This document shows, piece by piece, positions 1-10,900 of a DNA stretch of 64,000 nt. Origin of the DNA: Pseudeuparius sepicola (taxonomy: Eukaryota; Arthropoda; Insecta; Coleoptera; Anthribidae); NCBI GenBank assembly GCA_963920635.1, contig OY987303.1:49413223-49477222 (forward strand), given 5' to 3'. Position 1 is the first letter of the stretch; every line of letters starts with the position of its first letter. Below the pieces are notes generated by a model. The model saw only the letters and a program-made list of their open reading frames with translations, was not told the origin of the DNA and ran no database searches. The position numbers and the translations under genes were made by a program.

Positions 1-994
1 GCAGCTCCAAACGTCTAAATTGCATGGCGGAGTTTTATGTTCAGTCGCGGTTTGAGCTGTGTCGATCTTTGAAATAATCCTTCCAGAATTTTGTGTTTGC
101 GTCCTAGGTAAGTTAATATATGAATTAAGCCAGTATTCTAGTCACAATTAAACAGATTTCAAAAATGACAGTACTGCATTACTCTAACCTAAAAGTGAAA
201 AGGTGCCTAATTTCGGATAGTCTGAAGTTCCTAATTTCGGATACCAGAAACCCAAAATTCTGGCTTAATATAATATGCTGGTTGCGAGTAAATTGATTAT
301 TTTCAGAAAAAGTGACAGATCCATTGAAACTGGCTATTATAATGAGGTCAGAGGAAAACAAATGGGATACCTACCTATCCTAATGTCTCCCATTTTGTTT
401 CGGTCCCGAAACATTGGAAATTACATCAAACAAGCTAATAAAGAAGCTAGAAAAAACGTATGTGTGCGCCTTTTGTTTAAATATATAGTTTTTGCACTTG
501 TAGAAAGTAGTCTCTTAATTTCGGATACAGTGTCCGAAATTAGGAACCTTTTTTCAGTCGCACCAAAATGTACCGAATTCATATACCGTCGTTTTCTTGG
601 AAAAAACAAATGTAGTAAAATTCTTTTGACCATAAATTTTGTTTCATTATAACACGTTGCATATGCTTATATGAAAAAATAATTAAAAAACACTTCTGTA
701 TAATAAATACTTAGTAAATTTAAAGTAGTATCCGAAATTCGGCGACTTTCCCTTACTTCTTCTTCTCACAGCTGGATGCCAGAGGCGTATCAGAAGGGGT
801 AACGTTAATAAAAAAAATACATTTCAAAAGGGAAAATAGCCAAAACAATATAAGAAATGTACGCGCAAACGAAAAGTAAATAAGAAAAACACCTTTAACT
901 GCAAGCGTCAAATGAATATGCCAAAAACGAAAACAATACTTTTTAGAGACGTACAAATCTGAAATACCTATACTTATTCCTTTTTGTTTTGCAG
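1..994. other. Left-edge noncoding stretch with TAATTTCGGATA motif copies
   Basis: I see no convincing coding exon here. The motif TAATTTCGGATA or a close variant occurs near 207-219, 231-243 and 514-527 on the plus strand and inverted near 531-541 and 728-737. The 514-541 pair forms a short hairpin with arms TAATTTCGGA/TCCGAAATTA. This looks like a decayed inverted-repeat element. A good splice-donor string (AG|GTAAGT) sits at 106-111, but all frames before it are closed in the visible part, so at most it belongs to an untranslated exon. Confidence 0.4.
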
Positions 995-1147
995 GCATGT
1001 GTGTGCGCCTCTGCGGCTTCCGCGGCCGACTGTGCTTCTCGGGCGCGTAGTTTGGCCCGCGAACTACATGAACGGGTCTGTCGCACCATTAAGACGAATT
1101 CTCAACTACTAGATGATGTCGGTTGCGCTAATTACGGACGCGATTGA
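995..1147 (+). CDS. Possible terminal coding exon of an unidentified gene
   Basis: A pyrimidine-rich acceptor ending TTTTGCAG at 994 is followed by 153 bases open in one frame (phase 0) that close with TGA at 1145-1147. The 50-residue peptide begins ACVCASAASAADC and ends with a polar stretch containing ELHERVCRTIK. It is much richer in GC (many GCG/CGC codons) than the AT-rich DNA around it, as are the real exons of the neighbouring THEM6-like gene. AATAAA occurs downstream near 1291. I do not recognise the protein. No upstream partner exon is clear in the window, so the gene would enter from the left. It would be convergent with the THEM6-like gene, whose stop is about 670 bases away. It could also be chance openness in a GC-rich patch. 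Confidence 0.4.
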   Translation, partial: ACVCASAASAADCASRARSLARELHERVCRTIKTNSQLLDDVGCANYGRD

Positions 1148-1818
1148 ATATTTAATAATAGCTAGTCGTGCAATTAGTGCAACAATTGCAGTACTTCGAC
1201 TACCATACATATTGTAACATGTGAATCTTTACAAAGCATATTCTTAGAAATTATGTAAAAGGAATACAGATTAATGTCACTGCAATATATATAAATAAAA
1301 TACCATACCCTAGTAGCGTTTTTATAAGACTTCTCGGGACTATAGTTTCATTGCATCGTATTTTGCCTCCAGAAAGCGCATGGTGAGCCAAAAAAAGGGT
1401 CATACAGAACAAGTAGTGAGCAGCCTTTATAAATACGGCAGTCAAATCTAGTGGCGTATGAAACCAAATATTTAAAATAGATACCTGGAGGAAAAAGCGA
1501 ACATCATAACGTGAAGCCGTTTTTTAAAAAGAATATCACCAAAAATTATGTGTTTAATTTTGCGCCCCCTATGATTGAGTGTATTTTTTTTATTAATATT
1601 CTTTCAGGTAAATTTTAAATTTTGATTGCCAGTAATTTCTACTTGAGAAATAATACCAAAAATAAGGGCCTAAAAGCAAAGTTCCAATAAATACTTAATC
1701 TTGAAATAAAACGAACCACATTTGAAATTTTTAATTTTATACTATAAAAAGCCCCACATTTAATATAATAAGTACTTAACCTACCATACAATAATAAATG
1801 TTTTCTCGAAGAAAATGA
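1148..1818. other. Short intergenic spacer
   Basis: AT-rich DNA between the orphan plus-strand exon and the stop codon of the minus-strand THEM6-like gene. Apart from candidate polyadenylation signals I see nothing recognisable. Confidence 0.5.
1759..1764 (-). promoter_or_regulatory. Candidate polyadenylation signal of the THEM6-like gene
   Basis: ATTAAA on the minus strand, about 55 bases beyond the TGA stop at 1819-1821. Its placement is typical, but the hexamer is common in AT-rich DNA. Confidence 0.35.
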
Positions 1819-1935
1819 TCAGTCCTTCTTCCTCAACCGCGCGCTAGATTTTTCGATAGACAATAGCCAATCTTGAAGTTCCGCTGGAGCCTCTGGTCTA
1901 TATGACACGTCCTTTCCCGTCAGTTTGGCCATCAT
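1819..1935 (-). CDS. THEM6: THEM6-like gene, exon 4 (terminal)
   Basis: 117 nt, 38 codons plus TGA, beginning [19 protein letters not shown] after an acceptor ACAG at 1936-1939. It holds the proline/alanine stretch and [14 protein letters not shown] tail that align with the C-terminus of THEM6 proteins. Phase 0 entry. Confidence 0.9.
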   Translation of the reverse strand: MMAKLTGKDVSYRPEAPAELQDWLLSIEKSSARLRKKD

Positions 1936-4900
1936 CTGTGATTTATTTTATTTAATTAGCATCAAAGGAAAGATCCTTAGATTTGTCGATATAAATAGGT
2001 AACCCAAATACGAAGAAAACAGACTTTTCAGTTAAAAAACTGCTTTATGCTACAAAACTGGTTGAATAAACTCTTGTTGTATGCACCTGCTTAATTTTTG
2101 TAAAGTTTATAAGTACGAAAATTGTTCTAAAGATTTTTAGCTTGGCATTTTATCTTGCAAAATTGATTTAGAGGAACAAGAGGTTAAAAACAAATTTCCT
2201 TATTGACAGGATCTTACAGGTGGCAGCTACATAAATTTGGCCATACTTCAAAGAATTCTTATCAACTTTGACGGTATCCTGCCAGGATACTTATCTAAAA
2301 ATTAAAGAATGACGGGTAAATAAATAAATTTGTTTACCTCGGCAACGTTCAAGTTGATGGTTCCCTGTCTGCTAAGTATGACTGCTCGCACGAATCCATC
2401 TGACAAAGTGACAAACTGCTGCTCAAGGTACATGGCCTTCTCATCCCACCACACGATCTGAAATGAAACAAAACCGAACCCACTAAATTTCAAAACAAAA
2501 TTATTAAGGATTTTTCGTAGGTATGTACTTATGGAGTTTGTTCAGTGGTTCCTCACTGCCATTGCCTTATATAAATATAAAGTAAATAATAATGTATAAG
2601 CTAGCTATTTTGCTATTAAGAAATTATCGACTTTTTGCTTAGTTGGTGTTGGTATGCAACCTACAAATTAACAGTTTGGCATGCTTTTGACAATTGAGCT
2701 TAGGATAGAGCTTATGATTTTATGAAATAAAGTAGGACGTTATATCTGCTGTGGTAGTTCCTTGTAACTTCATTATATCTGTTTTAAAATGTCTAACCAA
2801 CTAATCATCACAGGTCGAATCCTAGCAAGTTCGTTTTGTGTAGCCCCAGACAAAATATAACTAGACAAATGTTTTTTTAAATATAACTCCTGGAAGACCC
2901 CAACCGGTTTACGTACTGTTTGTAAATTTGACGGGATTTTCACATCTAAATTATACTGTTCGAAGAGATAATATAATAAATTATGTCGCATCTTTATTCG
3001 AATAATAAAAATAAGTAGGTATAGATTGTAAATATGCCGACACCCTACTTAAGCATAAATATCATACAAATATTTTAACCAGGGTTAAAGTTGAATCTCT
3101 GGAGCACGCCTATGAAGTTTTTTTAAACTCTAAAATAAAATTCCGTTTTCCATGTTTTTTTTTAAGTAATAACATCGATACAATTATTTGTGGCAGTGTC
3201 TAAATAGCTGAAAACAACAAGATAAAACCGCATAACTACACTTTTGGGATCGAGTACGTCCCTGTTGCCGAGTCGCGTGAAATTTTATAGTCTACCGACC
3301 AATAGCGGAACGTCATTGAACACGTGGTTTTATTTATGCCAGGCGTACGGATTGCTCGATTTTAGTTATATCGTACTTTCACCGTTTTAGTAGACATTGT
3401 GATGGCTGGGCGGCGTGCCGCCGTGTATTCGGCTAGGTTCGTCAGTCGTTGGCGGGGGGCGGGGCGTGTTTTTTGCTCGCAAAACTCTACTGATAAGCGG
3501 TGCGGGACTACTGTGTACTCCCCCCGTCAACGACTGACAAACCTAGCTGGACTCACGGCGACGCGCGGCCTATTCCCCTATGTCTACCAAAACGGTGAAA
3601 GTACGGTAGACAAATATTTGTTTTGATTTGGCATTGTATAATATGTTGAATGATTACAATGTAATTCAGTATCGGTCTGGTTTATATTGTGTCAAAAACT
3701 CACTTTGGTCGTGACCCGGTAGGTTTGGCCGATTGGTATGGTGCGACGGTAGCGGATGCTGGTGGCCGTCTGCAGGACGTGCGCCTTGGCGGCGGTGATC
3801 GCCGCGTACAGGCCGGTGCGATCGTAGAAGTGGAAGCGGGCGAAGTCCAGCTCTCGGACGAATCGCGCGTTGTTCATGTGCCGCAGGAAGATGTCCACGT
3901 CCTGGGTCGTGCATATTCCTGCAAAGAAGGTCCATTATCAAATGTATTAATATCTAATTAATGGGCCTTTCCACTAAATTTGGAAAGCCACAAATTTGAA
4001 TTCGAGTATACGCTTACACGTTAGAGTAGGTATACAGTATGTCCACGGATGGGGTAAATAAGAGGACAAATGGACCAAGAAGTGAAAGATACGAAAAAAT
4101 GTTATTCTTTATAAAAGTTTTTGCTTGCTTTAAAAATAAGATCCACGATGCCAAAAATTTGTTTTTTTTTTGTACAGGAGTACAGGGTATGCAAAAAATA
4201 CAAAAACGTAAAATTTGATGAAGAGTAAAGTTGGCTTTTTATAAATTTTAATGCAAAACGTTAAATAAAAAACTTGTTTGAAATTTTAAAAGAATTCTTA
4301 TTCCAGATTTTCAAGGAAAAATTTGAAATTTCTAAATTACTCTTTTAAAACCGAAATTTTTCCAAGTCGTATTCTGACCTTTTTATTTGATTACACCTTT
4401 GATAACTGTGGCGTATTTGTCAAAATAAGAAAGATGTTTTTAGAGCAAAGAATATTTATAATCCAAAATTACAGACAGGTTAAATAATATTACTAATCGA
4501 ATGTTAAATAATAATTGTAATATTTTTTGGTTTAGTTTAGTTCGGAAAAGGGTCAAAACGCTATTAAAAACACTATTTCTTCGCCAACGTTTCGATTAAT
4601 GTATAATCTTCATCAGGGCTCAGAAATGATATTGATGATTTTAAATTGTAAGTATATTAACGTTTTAACTGTCTACTTTTTACTGCCTAGTTTGTTTCTG
4701 TTATGTAAATATTTAGTAAAAATTTATAATATAATATTTGTATATTCAAAGTCAGTGTCAAAAATGTTAGGTAATATTTTAATAATAAATAATAATATTT
4801 TTGACACTGACTTTGAATATACAAATATTATATTATAAATTTTTACTAAATATTTACATAACAGAAACAAACTAGGCAGTAAAAACTAGACAGTTAAAAC

Positions 4901-7900
4901 GTTAATATACTTACAATTTAAAATCATCAATATCATTTCTGAGCTCTGATGAAGATTATACATTAATCGAAACGTTGGCGAAGAAATAGTGTTTTTAATA
5001 GCGTTTTGACCCTTTTCCCAACTAAACTAAACCAAAAAATATTTAATATTTGGGTCACCAACCTTTACTAATTAAATAATTGTAATACTCTGAAATATTT
5101 CTTATTTTATTAAACTTTAAAACAATTAGGGGCACATTATTTTTATTTTTCAAAAACTTCTCCTCCATATATTCTACGCATTTTTCTAAGTGACGTCGTA
5201 AATGGCTAAAGCTGCTTCTTATTTCTCCTAGTGAAATTGATTATATCGCTCTTAAAATTCTCTGCTTTAAAACTTCTTCGTTATTTTCAATGGGGCTTTC
5301 ATATATTAGTTGTTTAATGCGCCCCCATAGAAACATATCACAAATTGTCAAGTCGGGACTCCTAGGGGGCCACAAAATTGGACCATTTCGGCCCATCCAT
5401 CGATTTCCAAATTTGCGATTGAGCCAATCCCTGACTTCTGTAGCATAATGGGCAGGACACCCATCGTGCTGAAAATACATATTTTGGCGATATTGAAGAG
5501 GCAATTCTTCTAACTTGTCTGACAGAAATGACTCCAGCATATGCAAATAAGAATGTCTGTTACACGTATTATCAAAAAAATATGTTATAATCCCATAATA
5601 GGAAAAGGCGCACCAAACATTTACTTTTTTAAAATACTGGCGGCGGTTCGCAATTCTAAACTCTGGGTATTTCCCTCCGATCAAAGTCATATTTGATCGG
5701 GAGGTTTTTCCTACTCCAGTATCTCACATGCTGAGAGGCTACAGTGCCATTTGTACTCAAGGTTGACTCATCTGAGAACATTATCAGCTTATGAAAGTTC
5801 ACGTTGTTATTTAGAATTTCATCACCGACCCACAAACAAAAATCCAAGCGTTTGTAACTGACCCCAGACCCCATCTTCCAAAGTATGGTTAAAAATTGGT
5901 TTAAAACAGGGACCGTTTAAAGTAAGAAGAGTCCCTGGTTTAAAAGGATAAATTTTATTTTCCTTCAACACATTTTGAATATGGCTTTTTTTACAGATTT
6001 GTAAACTTTGGGCTCGTTTTCTTAAAGACAGCATAGGATTTTCATCAACAGATTGCAAAATTAATACTCTAGAAGCATCGTTTTCATCGTATCTTCTCTT
6101 CGTCTTCTTTAAATCATTAACGGATCCAGTTTTTTTAAATCTGATTACTATATAACTTATGTACTGAACTTATGCATAATTGTACATTTGGTAACTTTTC
6201 TTGAAACTTCTCAATAACGTAGCGATAACTATTCTCGCCGTCTCTGTAATTTTGGATTATAAATGTTCTTTGCTCTAAAGACAACATCACATAACAGGAC
6301 AACATCGTTCTTATTTTGACAAATATGTCACAGTAACAGTTATCTCCCTATATTATAAATCCTTTATCTATGCAGTTATCAATGGCGTAATCAAATAAAA
6401 AGGTCAGAATATGACTTGGAAAAATTTCGGTTTTAAAAGAGTAATTTAGAAATTTCAAATTTTTCCTTGAAAATCTGGAATAAGAATTCTTTTAAAATGT
6501 CAAACAAGTTTTTTATTTAACGTTTTGCATTAAAATTTATAAAAAGCCAACTTTACTCTTCATCAAATTTTACGTTTTTGTATTTTTTGCATACCCTGTA
6601 CTCCTGTACAAAAAAAAAACAAATTTTTGGCATCATGGATCTTATTTTTAAAGCAAGCAAAAACTTTTATAAAGAATAACATTTTTTCGTATCTTTCACA
6701 TTTTGGTCCATTTGTCCTCTTATTTACCCCATCCGTGGACATACTGTATACTTATACAGTTCGCGGAGAAATATTTTACAATTTATATTAGGAGCAATTT
6801 TGAAGACACAGAGGACTTCGTAAATCACGATGATGACTGGGAATTGAGTAGAAACGTTGGCGTGATCGTGATTTAAAAATTAAGTTGTATCACAGACCTA
6901 TATACAATATAGAGGTCTGTGGTTGTATAATGTATATCTTTGGTGGTACACAGTTTAAGGAATACCCAGTGGTTTATGTTGCTATCGGCGCCTTTGATAT
7001 CGGCGGTAGTGACTTTGGTTTACCCATTTCACGACCTTCTAAAAGTAAATCGATACGATCCAGGTCCGCACTACATTTTTTTCCTAGATGATATGCGAAT
7101 AAATATGTTTTGCAACTTTTTACATTACAATAGGAACTGAATTGTTGAGTTTTTCCATGTGGCTACAGTTAAATTATTTGAAAGTAGATAAATTACGGAT
7201 AAGTTACCTTAGCACTGACCAGTGGGATTTCCAATATACATATTCGAATACGTCCCTGATGCATTCCTCGCATTCCATTCTTGGTCGATTCTGACACGCG
7301 CGATAAAAATAAAAAGATTCTACCACTAATGGCGTCGAGATAGTTTGCTGGGCATACTGTGGTGGTACAGTCAATAGGAACTATTTTCCATTGGATGAAT
7401 AAGGTATACTTAAAATAGGTGGCCTTATTGGATCCAAGTTTTGAAATTGTTTCTTGAAGAAAAGAGTGGAACAGTTTTTACATTTTCGAATTGATCCTAT
7501 AAAAAATACTAAAGCAATTTTCTAGTTTCAACAACCGTATATTACACCAACCTTTATTCCACACCCGAGCTGAACACTCAACTTATTGCGGTAATTCCAG
7601 CTCTATACAATGTGGTCACTTAATAAGTGTGCAACATATGGGACTTTTTTTTGTTAACTGCACAACCAAAATATATAGATATTGCCGAAAGTTGATGCAT
7701 GTTCAATAATCATATTAGGTGCACTTGGAATGGTTGCAAGTTAAACAGCATACAGGGTAGGTCAGAAAATATTAAAATTGTACAAGAGTAAAATAGAAGT
7801 AGGTACCCTTATTTCAAAAAATTCAGCAAAAGGTTATTAAGAAAAGTTGTTTATAATTAAAAGCTATGCCAAAATACCAAAACATAGCCTCCTAAGAAAT

Positions 7901-10900
7901 TTTTTTTTTCGTCAATTAATTTCCAGTTTCTTAATAAACATTTAAAATAAAAATTTTGCACCTTAAATGAGAGTTTTTTAATATACTCATTATAATTACT
8001 AATGTTTTACCTTCTTCAAAAGAATTTTTGCGAAATTTTAAAGTTTTGTTTAATATCGTTGCAACAAACATGAAGTTTGTGCTTCCCTAAAAAATTAAAA
8101 ACCTAAGTTAATTTTACAAATATGCTTGAATTTAAACAAAGTTATGCGAAATTGATTTAATTTTGATATTAAATATAATAAAATATAGTAATAAAACAAT
8201 TTTTTTAGGAGATTATTAATGTTTTCAAAAAAATATTTTTTTTAGGAGGCCATGTCTTGGTATTTAGGCATAACTTTTAATTCTAGACAACTTTTCTTAA
8301 TAACATTTTGCTGACTTTTCTGAAATAAGGGTACTTTTACTCTTGTACAATTTTTATATTTTTTGACCTACCCTGTATGCTGTTTGTCTTGCAACCATTC
8401 TAAGTGGGCCTAATATGATTATCGAACATGCACCAACTTTCGGGAATATTCGTATTTTCGTTGTGCAATTAATTAAAAAAAATCCCATATGTTGCACACT
8501 TAAATGACCACACTGTAGATTCCCTAAAATGAGTCTGACTTTGCACTCCTTAATTGATTGTTTATATTGATGTTCTTGTGGTATTTTCGGTAATTGTGGT
8601 ATTTGAATTTGGGTAATGTAGGTACACTGGTAATTAAGTAATGTCAAAAGCAGCAAAAGCAATATAGGTGTTATTAACAAGTAGGTATGCCTATATATTT
8701 TTGTAATGGAATAAAAGGCTACCTTAGGCGTGAGGTGCGCATATTTCATATTTATATTATTCTTTCCGATGAAACATATTTTGAACTTTCATCTCACCTT
8801 TGTTCCCTGATTCTATATGATAGTTGTCCGTTTAAATATTTAAATTTTTCATTGTTCGAGCGGTTTTAAGTACCAGCTCGCTATTAATTTTTCAATCGCG
8901 TTCGAAATGTGAGGAATGTTGGAAAATCAAGCAACCCTTGAATTTATTTTATTGCGAAAGGTTTGGCAGCCAGTGACGTATTAAGGGGGCGGGGCCTAAA
9001 TATTTGCAATTTGCAAATATTTACTACTTCCCAGCAAAACAATCGATGACGTCACGTTGGTTTGTCGCATAGTGCAATTTTTTGCGTTAACAATAAAAAC
9101 TTGCCCAAGTTTTGAAACTACGTTGTATTAAAATTGGCCCGATGAATTTCCCACATCAAACATGTTGACTTTACAAACGCTTTGATAAAAAAATGTTAGT
9201 AGTAATGCTCACTTCCGGTCAAACGGGAAGTCAGAAACGAGAACCGAAATTTTTTATTACTTCCGGTATAGGCGGTATAGGTACTCATTACTAAAATTCC
9301 GTATTAAAATTAAACTTCATAATTGTATGCAAAAGTGTGTAAGTATATCTGCAAGAAGTGTGTATATCCGCGACTAGTGATAATTTTCAAAAAATTCGCA
9401 CCTCGAAAAAAATTTCCGGAAATAATTCAGGCTCTAGGGAGATTATAAGTGATAATACACCTAGTAGTATTTTCGTATGTAATATCACAAGTGCCGGAAA
9501 TTGTATCGATTATTTCCCTCATACTGCTTACATCCAATAAGGTAGCTCCTTCCATAAAAATCCAACCAATGATATGCCTCTGCTAGCGATAATTTGCACT
9601 AGTGCAATTACCGGTAATTGCACTTGTGCAAATTATCACTCGTTGCTTAGTAACCGCGAATCTGTTGGATACAAACACGTACCTACTACTTAAAGTTTGT
9701 GTGTTTCACACTGTTCTAAATTATGCAGCTTATAAATTATGTTGCGGTATTATTAAGCATTATATCAATGAATTTATATAACTTTTACATTGCTAAATTC
9801 TTGTTATTTAGACCCCCGCCTCCGTTTAAATTTATGACACATTCAGAAAATAAACCAACGCCGACAGCGACAGGGTGTGTAGCAGAGCTGTCAAAGTTAC
9901 CTTTTAAAAGTAACTAGTTACTTTGTATCTACTTATGCTTAAAAAGAAACTAGATACTTTTGAAAGATCGTTATTTTTCTACAAAAGTAACTAAGTTACA
10001 AGTTTCTTACCACAAGTATCTAGTTATTGTAACTAAGTTACTTAAGAAATAATTAAAATACTTTTCAGGTAACTAGTTACTTAAGTATAAATTAGTTACT
10101 TTCAAAGTAAGTTGCTTTAGTAACTAGTTACTAAAGTAAGTTACTTTAGTAACTAGTTACTTTTAAAGTAACTAATTTATACTTAAGTAACTAGTTACCT
10201 GAAAAGTATTTTAATTATTTCTTAAGTAACTTAGTTACAATAACTAGATACTTGTGGTAAGTAACTTGTAACTTAGTTACTTTTGTAGAAAAATAACTAA
10301 GTTACTTTAGTAACTAGTTACTTTTAAAGTAACTAGTTATTAAGTTATTTTAATTTTATACATCATACCCCAGAGTACCAGAGATTTTACACATCCAATC
10401 TGTATGTCTGACTTCTGAAATGTTTAATATTGTCTACATTTTCTTATTATTTTTATGTTTTATAAAAAAACAGCTAAAGCAACAAACGTAAAATATATTT
10501 TTTCTAAGTAGGGGACCCACAGCGTTATTCAGAACACCCCAAAACCCCTATATACCAAATTTGAACAAAAAATATACAGGGAGTTCCATTCTGCAGGTTG
10601 TCAAAGTTGAACAAAATAGGAATTTTAAAGGCATCTGCCAGTCAAGTGTGCCATGAAATCCCCTCAAAACAGTTGAACGGTCAATAGGACCACTCAATGT
10701 GTTGGTGTGCAAAAGGCAAATACAAAATATACAGAGGGTTTTTATCGGTGCTATCTCAAATTACTGAATTTTTAGAACTTTATACGGGTGAAAAATCGAG
10801 TAAGTATATCAAAACCGCTACACACACTATAAATGAACTAAATCTAAAAAATACAGAAGCCTGCCAGTCAGTAAGTCCATATCAGTAGTTAAGGTGGCTG

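Larger units (their letters stand above)
4523..5074. mobile_element. Palindromic insertion with a hammerhead-like motif in each arm
   Basis: The two halves of ~4523-5040 are near-perfect inverted copies meeting near 4787; each arm is about 250 bp. A tail of ~30 bp follows. The insertion is bounded by an identical 13-bp direct repeat, AATAATTGTAATA, at 4510-4522 and 5075-5087, which reads as a target-site duplication made when it entered the mariner. It has no coding capacity. Hammerheads are known from the terminal repeats of Penelope-like retroelements, and a Penelope-like fragment lies 8 kb away, so a non-autonomous Penelope derivative in inverted-tandem form is the favoured reading. That last step is inference. 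Confidence 0.7.
4033..6748 (-). mobile_element. Mariner-type transposon of the DD41D class with very long terminal inverted repeats
   Basis: Terminal repeats start TACAGTATGTCCACGG at 4033 and end with the inverse at 6748, flanked by TA on both sides (4031-4032, 6749-6750), the standard mariner target. The inverted repeats run about 450-500 bp (4033 to ~4485, and ~6246 to 6748), far longer than the ~30 bp of classical mariners. The transposase is on the minus strand and broken. A 552-bp palindromic element is inserted at 4523-5074. The whole unit lies in intron 1 of the THEM6-like gene. Confidence 0.85.

Noticed and set aside
1..107. First exon ending at the AG|GTAAGT donor
   Set aside because: All frames contain stops and no partner acceptor with a matching frame could be proved; kept only as a remark.
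3399..3626. 75-residue plus-strand open frame opposite the THEM6 intron
   Set aside because: Lies across a GC-rich hairpin; no domain, and it is intronic to a well-supported gene on the other strand.
3666..3961. Open frames antisense or frame-shifted to THEM6 exon 2
   Set aside because: Shadows of the conserved exon; only the frame with HMNNARF has family support.
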